Assembly: GCA_937873035.1 (NCBI GenBank)
Contig: CALMVA010000068.1
Coordinates: forward strand, 1 to 64,000
Direction: 5' to 3'
Source: an uncultured Sphingomonadaceae bacterium
Lineage (GTDB): Bacteria; Pseudomonadota; Alphaproteobacteria; Sphingomonadales; Sphingomonadaceae
DNA: 64,000 bases
Positions 35,396-44,428 of this stretch are shown piece by piece. The translations under genes and the position numbers were made by a program. The notes below the pieces were generated by a model. It made no database searches, was not told the DNA's origin, and was given only the letters and a program-made list of their open reading frames with translations. Every line of letters begins with the position of its first letter. Position 1 is the stretch's first letter.

Positions 35396-35519
35396 TAGGA
35401 GGGGGCGCCCCCTCAAATGACCGAAAAGGGAAGCGCCTTGGGTCGCATCCCCTCTCTAGATACAAAGTTCCGATTCGCCGTGTGATCCACGTCACACATA
35501 CGTTAATTCTGGAAAGCCG

Positions 35520-35697
35520 CGCTCCCGGAGCGGGTTCGGGTTTGCTGCACTCAAAACTGCGCTCCAGATCGTCTGTTTTTTCGCGATTTCCGAGCCGGTC
35601 GGTGTTTCCACCTCACTCGAAATCGCTCCAGATTGTCTGTTTTTCCGCGATTTCCGAGACGGTCGGTGTTTCCACCTCACTCGAAATCGCTCTAGCG
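35520..35697. repeat. Tandem family C repeat cluster after the M23 gene
   Basis: Two copies of a 64-base unit, starting at 35561 and 35625, each run from GCTCCAGAT through GCGATTTCCGAG to CTCACTCGAAATC. They are nearly identical (C/A and T/C differences). A degenerate copy of the first unit type of the 10 kb cluster precedes them at about 35531-35560. The last copy runs into the stop codon of the M23 gene (35692-35694). The rest of the 346-base gap holds only the terminator. Confidence 0.85.
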
Positions 35698-37191
35698 CTG
35701 GCCGACACCCGCAACCGGCGTTGCAAGGATGCCCCGCAACCGCGCGCGGAACGCATCAAGCTCGCGGCCAGACAAAAGTGAAGTCGATTCAAAGAGAACT
35801 GAACCGGGGCTCACGGCCACGCCGTTGCGATACACCTCAAAATGCAGGTGCGGCCCGGTGGAAAGCCCCGTGCTGCCCACATAGCCGATAATCTGGCCCT
35901 GCGTGACTGTCTGGCCAGAGCGCACCAGGATGCGGCTCATATGCGCATAACCGCTGCCAAGGCCGCGCCCGTGCGCCAGCTTGACCATATTGCCATAGCC
36001 GCCGCCCCAGCCCGCCATCTGCACCGTGCCATCCGTCACCGCGTGAATCGGCGTGCCGGTGACCGCCGCATAGTCTGTGCCCTTGTGGAAGCGTGAATAG
36101 CCAAGCAGCGGATGGAAGCGCATCCCGAAGCCAGAGGAGACGCGCGATGCCGTGACCGGGCGGACCATGCCCGCACGGCGCTGGCCGACGCCTGCGGCAT
36201 CATACCAATCCGTCGCGCCGCCAATCTTCCAGGGCAGCATCCGCAACGTGCGGCCATTACGGTCCAGCCCGATATAAAGCAGGTTTCCGGTCTGCGTTTC
36301 CCCGGTTTCGGCGCGCTTGTGCTCCACGATCACATCGAAGCGCGCATTGGCGGGAAGATCGCTATCAAAATCAACCTTGGGCGAAAGCGCGCGGATCAGC
36401 GATTGCACCGTTGTTGCCGGAACGCCCGCCGCGCGCGCCGACCGATAAAGACTGTCCCCCACTTGCCCGACGACACGCAGAGGCGTGCTATCCACCTGCA
36501 CCGGCATCTGCACCATCTGCAAATGCCCGCCTGCACTGCTGATGCGAACCTTGAGATCAAACCGCGCGCGCACATCAAGCGACTGAAGCGGGCGGGCCAC
36601 ACGCTGGCTGGCGCGCGGGCCAAGCACAATCGACATCACCGTGCCGGGTTCAATCGACGACAAGGGCGTGACGCTTGCCACCATGCCCGCCGCGCGGCTG
36701 GCCTCTCCCGGTGAGACCCCGGCGCGCTCCAGCACGCGGGCAAAGCCATCGCCTTGTCCGATGGTCGCCGTCAGATCGATAGTGGGGCGCTCCGGCGCGC
36801 CATCAATGGGCGTGGCGAGATCAGTCGCGGCCATGCGCTTGCCCGTATTTGCGCCATAAGCGAGCGGCGCGATGGACTGGGCTCGGTTTTCATCAAGCGC
36901 GCGACCTTCCAGCGGGGTGGGCACGCGCCCGATGAGCGGATGGATGCCGGGTGCCAGCGCCACTGTCGTGCCGCACAGGGCAATGCAGGTCGCCAGCCCG
37001 CGAAACCATTGCGCGGTGCCAATGTCAGTGCCCAGATCAGGCACGAGATCGAGCTGATGGGCGCGATCAAACGCATAAGCCGCGCGTCCCCGCCATGTCG
37101 ACAGGTCGTGCGGAACAGGCAGGCTCTGGTCGAGCGAGAGCGCCACCGTCGCCCCAAAGGCGCCGAAACCCTGTTCGTTGCGCTGAAACAA
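35692..37191 (-). CDS. M23 family metallopeptidase, large periplasmic form
   Basis: The 499-residue protein has an N-terminal membrane anchor (GLATCIALCGTTVALAP, about 66-82), a long central region and a C-terminal LytM domain. HKGTDYA carries His369 and Asp373, and HLH is at 448-450. It likely trims peptidoglycan crosslinks during growth or division. The start is TTG at 37191, preceded by AGGGGG. Longer frames overlap the divergent helicase gene, so they are not preferred. The stop codon is fused to a repeat unit. Confidence 0.87.
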   Translation of the reverse strand: MFQRNEQGFGAFGATVALSLDQSLPVPHDLSTWRGRAAYAFDRAHQLDLVPDLGTDIGTAQWFRGLATCIALCGTTVALAPGIHPLIGRVPTPLEGRALDENRAQSIAPLAYGANTGKRMAATDLATPIDGAPERPTIDLTATIGQGDGFARVLERAGVSPGEASRAAGMVASVTPLSSIEPGTVMSIVLGPRASQRVARPLQSLDVRARFDLKVRISSAGGHLQMVQMPVQVDSTPLRVVGQVGDSLYRSARAAGVPATTVQSLIRALSPKVDFDSDLPANARFDVIVEHKRAETGETQTGNLLYIGLDRNGRTLRMLPWKIGGATDWYDAAGVGQRRAGMVRPVTASRVSSGFGMRFHPLLGYSRFHKGTDYAAVTGTPIHAVTDGTVQMAGWGGGYGNMVKLAHGRGLGSGYAHMSRILVRSGQTVTQGQIIGYVGSTGLSTGPHLHFEVYRNGVAVSPGSVLFESTSLLSGRELDAFRARLRGILATPVAGVGQR

Positions 37192-37369
37192 ACCTGCTTG
37201 CCCCCTTTTGGACCGCGACCCTGTGACACGCTCCTGTAAACGGCAATGGTTAATGTCAAACTGACAAAGCCTCCGCTGTGCGCACATCGCGCCGGGCCGT
37301 GCGAAATAATGGTGGACGCGCGGGCGGATGCCTCTTGCGAAGCGCCCCGCAAAGGGCAATCTACCTCCA

Positions 37370-39877
37370 ATGAGCGAATATGCGCGTTCGGCGATTACGG
37401 CGGTGCTTGGGCCGACCAATACGGGCAAGACGCATCTCGCGGTGGAGCGGCTTTGTGCTTATTCCAGCGGCATCATGGGCTTTCCGCTCCGCCTGCTCGC
37501 ACGCGAGGTGTATGATCGCGTTGTCCGCATAAAAGGCGAAAAATCGGTTGGGCTGATTACCGGCGAAGAGAAGATATTACCGCCCGACGCCCGCTGGCTG
37601 CTCTGCACGGCAGAATCGATGCCAACCGACCGCGATGCCGCCTTTGTCGCGCTTGATGAGGCGCAACTGGGCATGGATGCGGAACGCGGCCATGTGTTTA
37701 CAGACCGGCTGCTCCACGCCCGTGGGCGCGAAGAAACGATGATCTTGGGTTCAGAAAGCCTGAAGCCGCTCGTCCGCGCACTGGTGCCAGAGGCTGAAAT
37801 CACCACCCGCCCACGCTTTTCGCAGCTGAGCTATGCTGGCCCCAAGAAGCTCTCACGCCTGCCCAAGCGCACCGCCATCGTCGCCTTTTCCGCCGAACAC
37901 GTCTATGCGGTCGCCGAGATGCTGCGCCGCACGCGTGGCGGTGCTGCGGTCGTGATGGGGGCGCTTTCCCCCGCCACGCGCAACGCGCAAGTCGCGATGT
38001 ATCAGGCAGGCGAGGTCGATTATCTCGTCGCGACCGACGCCATCGGCATGGGGCTGAACATGGATGTCGGCCATGTCGCCTTTGCGAGCCTCACCAAGTT
38101 TGACGGCAAGCGCCAGCGGCGGCTGCATCTGGCGGAAATGGCGCAGATCGCAGGGCGCGCGGGGCGGCACCAGCGCGATGGCACGTTCGGCACGCTTGCG
38201 GGCGGGCCGGATGAGGCGATCTTCACCGACACCGAAATCGAGCGCATCGAAGAGCATCGCTTCGCCCCGCTCGATCATCTGATGTGGCGCAATATCGCGC
38301 TTGATTTCCGCTCGATCGACACACTCATCGCCTCGCTGGAGGAAAAGCCCGATAATCCGCTGCTGCGCGCGGCCCCCGAAGCCATCGACCTGGCTGTGCT
38401 GCGCATCCTTTCTGCCGACCGACAGGTGCACGACCGCGCCCGGTCTCCCCGGATGGTCGCCCGGCTCTGGAGCGTCTGCGGACTTCCCGATTTCCGCAAG
38501 GTCGGGCCAGAGCATCACGCCCGGCTTATCGCGGTGCTGTTCGGCTTTTTGTCGGAAGGCAACGGCACCATTCCTGCCGCATGGTTCGCAAACGAAATCG
38601 CGCGGCTCGACAGCATTCAGGGCGATGTCGAAACCGTGGCGGCACGCATCGCTGCCGTGCGGACATGGGCCTATGTCGCGCACCGGGCCGACTGGCTGGC
38701 AGACCCCGCGCACTGGGCGGGGCGGACGCGCGCGCTGGAACTCAAACTTTCCGACGCGCTCCACCAAAAGCTCACCGAACGCTTTGTCGACCGGCGAACA
38801 TCGGTGCTGATGAAGGCAGTGGGCAACGACCCCGCATTGCTCGACGTGCAGGTGGATGAGGCCGGTTCCGTTCTCGTCGATGGCGAGATGATCGGCACGC
38901 TCGCGGGCTTCACCTTCGCGCCCGATGCCGCCGCACGGGGGCAGGATCATAAAAGGCTGCTCGCCGCTGCCGAACTCCATTTGCCGCGCGAACTTGCCCG
39001 CCGCGCACAGCTGCTGGCAGAGGCCGCAGACCACGCCTTTGCGCTTGTGACCGAGGCCGGCCAGCCCATCCACATCGCCTGGACGGGGATGCGCGTTGCG
39101 CATTTGAAGCCCGGCAAGACGCTGACCACGCCCCGGATTACGCTTGAGGCCAGCATCGCCCGGCTTGACCCCGCCAGCCGTGGCCGCATCGAAACCCGGC
39201 TGGCGCACTGGTTTGCGCGCGCGGTGGCGGGCAAGGTCGCCGCATTGCACCGGCTGGCCGACGCCGCTGCCCGCAAGGAAACGGTGCCCGCGCTGCGCGG
39301 TATATTGGCGCAGGTGGCTGCACATGGTGGAATTCTTGATCGCGCCGAAGTTCATGAGCCGCTGGCCGGGCTGGATCGCAAGGATCGGCAGGCGCTCCAG
39401 AAGCTGGGCGTGATGATCGGTTCGCTCGATCTGTTCGTGCCCGTGCTGCTCAAGCCGGAGGCGACGCGGCTGCGCCTTGCCCTGTGCGCGGTGCGCGATG
39501 GCGCGCCCATGCCGCCGCTGCCGCTCGCCGGGCTGGGCCTGCTCGACAAGCCAGCCGCCGCGCTGGCCGCTGCCGCGCAGCAGGCAGGTTTCCGGCGCTT
39601 TGGAGATCAGATGCTGCGGATCGACCTTGTCGAGCGCATCGCCCGCGCCGCGCACGACGCGCGCGGCAAGGAGCGGACAGCGACGCTTGATCCAGCCCTT
39701 GCCGTCTCGCTCGGCATCGGCACGGAAACGCTCGCGCGGATCATGCGGGCGCTGGGCTTCCTGCCCGCAGGCGAGGCGCTTTCCGGCCAATGGCGCTGGC
39801 GCGGGCGACCGCGCCGGGTGGTGCGCGAAGCGCCCATCAACGCGGCCTTCGCCGCTCTTGGTCAACTCAGGCGATAG
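37370..39877 (+). CDS. SUV3-like DExH-box RNA helicase
   Basis: The 835-residue protein is a helicase of the SUV3 kind found in alphaproteobacteria. Walker A is GPTNTGKT at 14-21, motif II DEAQ at 96-99, and motif VI QIAGRAGR at 259-266. A long C-terminal region ends in an Arg-rich tail. SUV3 unwinds RNA in mitochondria; the role here is probably RNA turnover. I took the ATG at 37370 (MSEYAR) because the helicase fold begins at once. It is followed by an S4 protein and FdxA, a conserved alphaproteobacterial order. Confidence 0.88.
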   Translation: MSEYARSAITAVLGPTNTGKTHLAVERLCAYSSGIMGFPLRLLAREVYDRVVRIKGEKSVGLITGEEKILPPDARWLLCTAESMPTDRDAAFVALDEAQLGMDAERGHVFTDRLLHARGREETMILGSESLKPLVRALVPEAEITTRPRFSQLSYAGPKKLSRLPKRTAIVAFSAEHVYAVAEMLRRTRGGAAVVMGALSPATRNAQVAMYQAGEVDYLVATDAIGMGLNMDVGHVAFASLTKFDGKRQRRLHLAEMAQIAGRAGRHQRDGTFGTLAGGPDEAIFTDTEIERIEEHRFAPLDHLMWRNIALDFRSIDTLIASLEEKPDNPLLRAAPEAIDLAVLRILSADRQVHDRARSPRMVARLWSVCGLPDFRKVGPEHHARLIAVLFGFLSEGNGTIPAAWFANEIARLDSIQGDVETVAARIAAVRTWAYVAHRADWLADPAHWAGRTRALELKLSDALHQKLTERFVDRRTSVLMKAVGNDPALLDVQVDEAGSVLVDGEMIGTLAGFTFAPDAAARGQDHKRLLAAAELHLPRELARRAQLLAEAADHAFALVTEAGQPIHIAWTGMRVAHLKPGKTLTTPRITLEASIARLDPASRGRIETRLAHWFARAVAGKVAALHRLADAAARKETVPALRGILAQVAAHGGILDRAEVHEPLAGLDRKDRQALQKLGVMIGSLDLFVPVLLKPEATRLRLALCAVRDGAPMPPLPLAGLGLLDKPAAALAAAAQQAGFRRFGDQMLRIDLVERIARAAHDARGKERTATLDPALAVSLGIGTETLARIMRALGFLPAGEALSGQWRWRGRPRRVVREAPINAAFAALGQLRR

Positions 39878-39883
39878 GCATCC

Positions 39884-40168
39884 ATGCGGCTCGACAAGTT
39901 CCTGTTCTTCGCGCGCCTCACCAAAACCCGCAGCCTTGCCCAGAAAATAGTGCGCGGCGGGCATATTCGCCTCAACGGTCAGCCCGTTTCAAACAACCAT
40001 GCCGATGTTGCGCCCGGCAGTGTCATCACGCTTCCACTGCACGGCGCGGTGCACGTGATCCGCGTGGAAGCCATTCCCAATCGCCGGGGGCCTGCCGCCG
40101 AGGCGCGCGAACATTACCGTGAATTGACGACGCCACAGCCGATTGACGGCGCGAGCGCCACATTCTAA
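39884..40168 (+). CDS. S4-domain RNA-binding protein
   Basis: This small protein of 94 residues has an S4 fold: MRLDKFLFFARLTKTRSLAQ, then VRGGHIRLNGQPV. Members of the HslR type bind ribosomal RNA or tRNA on stalled ribosomes. It begins 6 bases after the helicase stop, and FdxA follows in 33 bases. Confidence 0.92.
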   Translation: MRLDKFLFFARLTKTRSLAQKIVRGGHIRLNGQPVSNNHADVAPGSVITLPLHGAVHVIRVEAIPNRRGPAAEAREHYRELTTPQPIDGASATF

Positions 40169-40201
40169 CGAACCGGACAAAGAACCACCGGAGGACCTGA
40201 G

Positions 40202-40543
40202 ATGACCTATGTCGTGACCGAAGCCTGCATCAAGTGCAAGTACATGGATTGCGTCGAAGTCTGTCCTGTCGATTGCTTCTATGAAGGCGAGAATATGCTC
40301 GTCATCAACCCCAATGAATGTATTGATTGCGGCGTTTGCGAACCGGAATGTCCGGCCGAAGCCATTCTGCCCGATACCGAGAGCGGCCTTGAAAAGTGGC
40401 TGGAACTCAACAACAACTTCTCGGCCCAGTGGCCCAACGTGACCCGCAAGGCTGACCAGACCCCCGCCGATGCCGATACGCACAAGGGCGAAGAAGGCAA
40501 ATACGACAAGTATTTCTCGGAAAATCCGGGTCAGGGCGACTAA
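40202..40543 (+). CDS. fdxA: Ferredoxin FdxA, 7Fe type
   Basis: This 113-residue ferredoxin carries one 3Fe-4S and one 4Fe-4S cluster. Cysteines at 9, 17 and 50 and at 21, 40, 43 and 46 match the seven-iron pattern; Cys12 and Cys25 are the usual extra residues. GGAGG lies just before the ATG. In many alphaproteobacteria a CarD gene follows fdxA. Here an acyl carrier protein and serine palmitoyltransferase follow, which is notable. Confidence 0.94.
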   Translation: MTYVVTEACIKCKYMDCVEVCPVDCFYEGENMLVINPNECIDCGVCEPECPAEAILPDTESGLEKWLELNNNFSAQWPNVTRKADQTPADADTHKGEEGKYDKYFSENPGQGD

Positions 40544-40666
40544 TCAAAATCCGGCATCTCATGCCAGTTGCGCGCACATCATGCGGGAGCGTTCTGCGTT
40601 TCCGCATCTTGCCGCGTTTGCGCCGCAATCGCTTGGCATAAGCCGCCAACGCGTTAAGGAAGACAT

Positions 40667-40909
40667 ATGACCGATCGCCAAGCCGTTTATGACGAGGTCG
40701 CGGGCCTCATCGACCCGTTCAACAAAAAGGGCGTCGCCCTTTCCGAAGCCACCACCTTCCAGCATGATCTGGAATGGGACAGCCTGACCGTGATGGATTT
40801 CGTCGCCGCCGTCGAAGATGAGTTCGACATCATCATCACGATGAATATGCAGGCCGAGATTGAAACCGTTGGCCAGCTTGTCGATGCGGTCATCAAGCTC
40901 AAGGCTTGA
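40667..40909 (+). CDS. Acyl carrier protein, dedicated to sphingolipid synthesis
   Basis: This 80-residue acyl carrier protein has the phosphopantetheine serine Ser39 in EWDSLTVMDFV. The housekeeping ACP usually reads GADSLD, so this is a specialised copy. It sits 90 bp before the serine palmitoyltransferase gene. In Caulobacter an ACP next to spt (AcpR) feeds the acyl chain to the enzyme, so the same role is likely here. AAGGAAG precedes the ATG. Confidence 0.88.
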   Translation: MTDRQAVYDEVAGLIDPFNKKGVALSEATTFQHDLEWDSLTVMDFVAAVEDEFDIIITMNMQAEIETVGQLVDAVIKLKA

Positions 40910-40999
40910 GCGAAACTCTGTCGCCGGTCGGAATGAACGTCCGGGCGGCACGGGTCCGGTGGCAGGCGTTGGGCGCGACGCAACGGGAAGACTGAAAAA

Positions 41000-42205
41000 A
41001 TGACCGATCTTTTCTCCAAGTTCGATCCGCTGATCCAGCAGCGCGAAGGCCTGCTCGCTACCGGCGTGCGTGACCCCTTCTCGCTGGTCATGGAAGAGGT
41101 GAAGTCTCCCACGGTTGCCATGTGCAATGGCCGCGAGACCATTCTCCTTGGTACCTACAACTATATGGGCATGACCTTTGATCCCGACGTGATCCACGCG
41201 GGCAAGGACGCACTCGACCGCTTTGGCGCGGGCACCACGGGCAGCCGGGTGCTCAATGGCACCTATCAGGGGCATCGCGAAGTTGAAGAGGCGCTCAAGG
41301 AATTTTACGCCATGGATCACGCCATGGTGTTCTCGACCGGCTATCAGGCCAATCTCGGTATCATCTCAACGGTTGCGGGCAAGGGTGATTACATCATCCT
41401 CGACATCGACAGCCACGCCTCCATCTGGGATGGCTGCAAGATGGGCGATGCCGAAGTCGTCCCCTTCAAGCACAATGACATCGAAGCGCTTGAAAAGCGG
41501 CTGAAGCGGCTGCCGGCCGATGCGGGCAAGCTCGTGGTGCTTGAAGGTGTCTATTCGATGCTGGGCGACATCGCGCCCTTGAAGGAGATGATCCGCGTCT
41601 CCAAGGAAAATGGCGCGATGGTGCTGGTCGATGAAGCGCACTCGATGGGCTTTATCGGCCCCAATGGCCGCGGCGTCGCCGAAGAACAGGGTGTTCTGGA
41701 TGATGTCGATTTCGTCATCGGCACCTTTTCCAAGAGCGTCGGCACGGTGGGTGGCTTCTGCGTTTCGAACCACCCGAAGTTTGAGATTTTGCGCCTTGTC
41801 TGCCGCCCCTATGTCTTCACGGCGTCGCTGCCGCCAAGCGTGGTGGCAACCGCTGCCACATCGATCCGCAAGCTGATGCACGCAGACAACAAGCGCGCCC
41901 ATCTGTGGGAAAATTCGCGCCGTCTGCATGGGGGGCTGAAAGAACTCGGCTTCCAGCTTGGCACCGAAACGCCGCAAAGCGCCATCATTGCGGTCATCAT
42001 GCCCGACCTCGAACGCGGCGCGATGATGTGGGAAGCTCTGCTCGACAACGGCCTGTATGTGAATCTCGCCCGTCCGCCAGCGACGCCTGCGGGGATGACG
42101 CTGCTGCGCTGCTCGCTCTGTGCTGAACACTCGGCGGAACAGGTGGAGGATATTCTCACGCGGTTTGCAGCGGCGGGCCGGGCAACGGGCATCATCGCGG
42201 GATGA
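41000..42205 (+). CDS. spt: Serine palmitoyltransferase
   Basis: This soluble PLP enzyme condenses serine with an acyl thioester to 3-ketosphinganine, the first committed step of sphingolipids. The 401-residue sequence agrees over most of its length with the Sphingomonas paucimobilis enzyme as I recall it. Shared stretches include TILLGTYNYMGMTFDPDV, GVYSMLGDIAPLKEM and VDEAHSMGF. The PLP lysine is Lys245 in GTFSKSVGT. GGGAAGA precedes the ATG. A response regulator gene overlaps its stop by ATGA. Confidence 0.97.
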   Translation: MTDLFSKFDPLIQQREGLLATGVRDPFSLVMEEVKSPTVAMCNGRETILLGTYNYMGMTFDPDVIHAGKDALDRFGAGTTGSRVLNGTYQGHREVEEALKEFYAMDHAMVFSTGYQANLGIISTVAGKGDYIILDIDSHASIWDGCKMGDAEVVPFKHNDIEALEKRLKRLPADAGKLVVLEGVYSMLGDIAPLKEMIRVSKENGAMVLVDEAHSMGFIGPNGRGVAEEQGVLDDVDFVIGTFSKSVGTVGGFCVSNHPKFEILRLVCRPYVFTASLPPSVVATAATSIRKLMHADNKRAHLWENSRRLHGGLKELGFQLGTETPQSAIIAVIMPDLERGAMMWEALLDNGLYVNLARPPATPAGMTLLRCSLCAEHSAEQVEDILTRFAAAGRATGIIAG

Positions 42206-42549
42206 TCCTTGTCGTCGATGACGATGCCCGCATCCGGCGCGCAACGGCGGGCGCGCTTTCGGCACTGGGGCATGAGGTCGTGTCCGCATCCGGCGGTGCC
42301 GAAGCACTCGGCCTGTGCGCTGACCGGCCCGAAATCAGTCTTGTCGTCACCGATGTGCTGATGCCGGGGATGCGCGGGCCGGAGCTTGTCTCCAAAGCTC
42401 GCGCCCTCCGCCCCGACCTGCGCTTCATCTATATCAGCGGCGATATTGGCGATACGCCGCCCGACGCCTTTGGCGGCTGGCCGCTCCTGCCCAAGCCGTT
42501 CACCGCAGCTTCGCTCAGCGAAGTTGTGGGTCAGGCCCTGGCGGGGTAG
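42202..42549 (+). CDS. Stand-alone response regulator receiver protein
   Basis: This 115-residue single receiver domain has the acidic pocket DDD at 6-8, the phospho-acceptor Asp51 in VTDVLMPG, Ser79 and Lys98 in LPKPF. It has no output domain. The gene overlaps the spt stop codon by ATGA, so it is translated from the same message. No histidine kinase is nearby. Its partner and target are unknown; the coupling to a sphingolipid gene is unusual. Confidence 0.9.
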   Translation: MILVVDDDARIRRATAGALSALGHEVVSASGGAEALGLCADRPEISLVVTDVLMPGMRGPELVSKARALRPDLRFIYISGDIGDTPPDAFGGWPLLPKPFTAASLSEVVGQALAG

Positions 42550-42570
42550 AACAGCGCACGCCTCCTCAAT

Positions 42571-42657
42571 CCGTTCGCGCTGAGCCTGTCGAAGCGTTGT
42601 CCTTCACCTGTTCGCCAAAGGAAAAGAACGGGGCTTCGACAAGCCCAGCCCAAACGG
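42571..42657. repeat. Inverted repeat (family B), copy 1
   Basis: CTGAGCCTGTCGAAGC (42580-42595) faces GCTTCGACAAGCCCAGC (42633-42649), with CCGTT and AACGG extending the arms. A sister element at 44306-44414 lies on the other side of the oxidoreductase gene. GCTTCGACAGGCTCAGC-type repeats are common between genes in many proteobacteria. Confidence 0.75.
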
Positions 42658-42670
42658 GCCTTGTCGCATA

Positions 42671-44278
42671 TCACCGCCGGATGAGCCGCCCGAAGAAGGA
42701 GCGGTCCGCCAGGACTTCCTGCGCGCAATTATGCCCCGGCGCGCCTGTGACGCCACCGCCCGGATGCGTGCCCGCACCACACATATAAAGCCCGTCCAGC
42801 GGCCCGCGATAGGCACCATTGCCCAGCACCGGGCGCGCCGACCACAATTGGTCGAGCGACATATTGCCGTGCATAATGTCGCCACCCACAAGCCCGAAAC
42901 GACGCTCCAGACCTTTGGGGCTGAGGATCTGCCGCCCAAGGATCGACGCGCGGAAGCCCGGCGCATAGGCCTCAACCGTGTCGATGATCGTCTCTGCCGC
43001 CTTGCCTTCCTCGGTGTCCCAGTCCCGCCCGTCAGGAAGCTCAGGCGCGAATTGCTGGCAGAAGAGCGAAGCGACGTGCTGGCCGTCAGGCGCAAGGCTA
43101 TCATCCACCGTTGAGGGAATGAGCATTTCGACAATCGGCTTTTGGGACCAGCCCTGCGCCTTGGCGTCGATGAATGCCTGATCCATATAGTCGAGCGTCG
43201 GCGCGATGATGATGCCCGACTGGTGGTGCTCGCCCGCCTCCGGCAGGCAGGTGAACCTGGGCAATTCAGACAGCGCCACATTCATGCGGAACGTGCCGGA
43301 ACCGACCTTGAAGGCCTTGATGCGGCGGCGGAATTCGGGTGCAAGGTCGCCTTCGGCAAACATCCGTTCGTAAAGCAGCTTGGGCCCGACATTGGCGATG
43401 ACGCGATCCGCGATCACTTCCTCTCCGCTTTCAAGCTTCACCCCGGCAACCTTGCCGCCATTGACGAGCACGCGCGACACCGGCGCTTCAAGGCTGATCT
43501 CGACGCCGAGCGCCGTCACGACGCGCGCCATGGCCTGCGTGATCGCGCCCATGCCGCCCACGCTATGGCCCCACGCGCCCTTTTTGCCATTCACCTCGCC
43601 AAAAACGTGGTGGAGCAGCACATAGGCGCTGCCCGGCGTATCGGGCGAGGCATAATTGCCGACCACGGCATCAAAACCGAACGCGGCCTTCACCGCCTCG
43701 CTTTCAAACCAGCTATCCAGCAGCGTGCGTGCCGACTTGGTGAACAGGTCAAGCACGTCACGCTGCCGGTCGATGGTCAGTCCAGCAAGCTTGCGACCCT
43801 GAAGGGCGCCATCGATAAGCGTTTTAAGGCCACCGCCCAGATTGGGCGGGGTCTTCATCGCGAGATCACGCAGCACATCGGCCACGCCTTCAAGCGAGTC
43901 ATAATATTCGGGAAGAATATTGGCATCATGCGCCGAAAAGCGACGGAACTCCGCCTGTGTGCGCTCCATGCCGCCACCGAGCTTGAGATAGCCGCCATCT
44001 TCTTGCGGCAGGAAGTTGGAGATGGGCCGCTCGATCACGCGATAGCCCTCATCTTCCAGCTTCATATCGCGGATGACCTGCGGCTGGAGCAGGCTGACCG
44101 TGTAGCTCGCCACCGAATTGCGAAATCCCGGATGAAACTCCTCGGTAACCGCCGCCCCACCCACGACATCGCGCCGTTCGACAAGGCGAACCTTCAGCCC
44201 CGCGCGCGCAAGGTAAAAGGCGCAGACAAGACCATTATGGCCTGCACCGATGATGACGGCATCGTATTTCTTGGTCAT
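42671..44278 (-). CDS. FAD-dependent oxidoreductase, PYROXD2-like
   Basis: This 535-residue protein is an FAD-dependent oxidoreductase of the phytoene-desaturase-like group that includes mammalian PYROXD2. The FAD loop is VIIGAGHNGLVCA at 8-20. CGAGTHPGGGVTGAPGHN near the C-terminus is the family signature. The substrate is unknown. The ATG at 44278 has GGAGGAAG just upstream. Inverted repeats of family B flank the gene on both sides. The Rieske gene lies upstream on the same strand. Confidence 0.88.
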   Translation of the reverse strand: MTKKYDAVIIGAGHNGLVCAFYLARAGLKVRLVERRDVVGGAAVTEEFHPGFRNSVASYTVSLLQPQVIRDMKLEDEGYRVIERPISNFLPQEDGGYLKLGGGMERTQAEFRRFSAHDANILPEYYDSLEGVADVLRDLAMKTPPNLGGGLKTLIDGALQGRKLAGLTIDRQRDVLDLFTKSARTLLDSWFESEAVKAAFGFDAVVGNYASPDTPGSAYVLLHHVFGEVNGKKGAWGHSVGGMGAITQAMARVVTALGVEISLEAPVSRVLVNGGKVAGVKLESGEEVIADRVIANVGPKLLYERMFAEGDLAPEFRRRIKAFKVGSGTFRMNVALSELPRFTCLPEAGEHHQSGIIIAPTLDYMDQAFIDAKAQGWSQKPIVEMLIPSTVDDSLAPDGQHVASLFCQQFAPELPDGRDWDTEEGKAAETIIDTVEAYAPGFRASILGRQILSPKGLERRFGLVGGDIMHGNMSLDQLWSARPVLGNGAYRGPLDGLYMCGAGTHPGGGVTGAPGHNCAQEVLADRSFFGRLIRR

Positions 44279-44305
44279 GCTTCCTCCTGAACTGTATCTC
44301 CCTCC

Positions 44306-44414
44306 CGTTTGGGCTGAGCCTGTCGAAGCCCTGTCCTTCTTGCCCGGCAAACAGGCAAGGACAGCCGTTGATGCTCCGCATCGCCTTCGGCCCCGACAAA
44401 GCTCAGCCCAAATG
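44306..44414. repeat. Inverted repeat (family B), copy 2
   Basis: TTTGGGCTGAGCCTGTCG (44308-44325) faces a matching arm ending in CTCAGCCCAAA (44402-44412). Inside is a further inverted pair CTGTCCTT and AAGGACAG. It lies between the PYROXD2-like and Rieske genes. Compare 42571-42657. Confidence 0.75.
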
Positions 44415-44428
44415 GAGGGTGCTCTTTT

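Noticed and set aside
35561-35697. Two 64-base tandem repeats that might be a CRISPR array
   Set aside because: There are only two copies, no unique spacers between them and no cas genes.
37853-39964. A 703-residue open frame on the minus strand
   Set aside because: It lies antisense to the SUV3-like helicase, whose motifs are unmistakable, and has no family pattern of its own.
43142-44290. Plus-strand frame of 382 residues inside the PYROXD2-like gene
   Set aside because: Antisense to an FAD-dependent oxidoreductase with a clear FAD loop; composition is that of a shadow frame.
42571-44414. Family B repeats taken as the ends of a transposon
   Set aside because: No transposase and no target-site duplication are visible; each copy is itself an inverted repeat and the type is common between genes.
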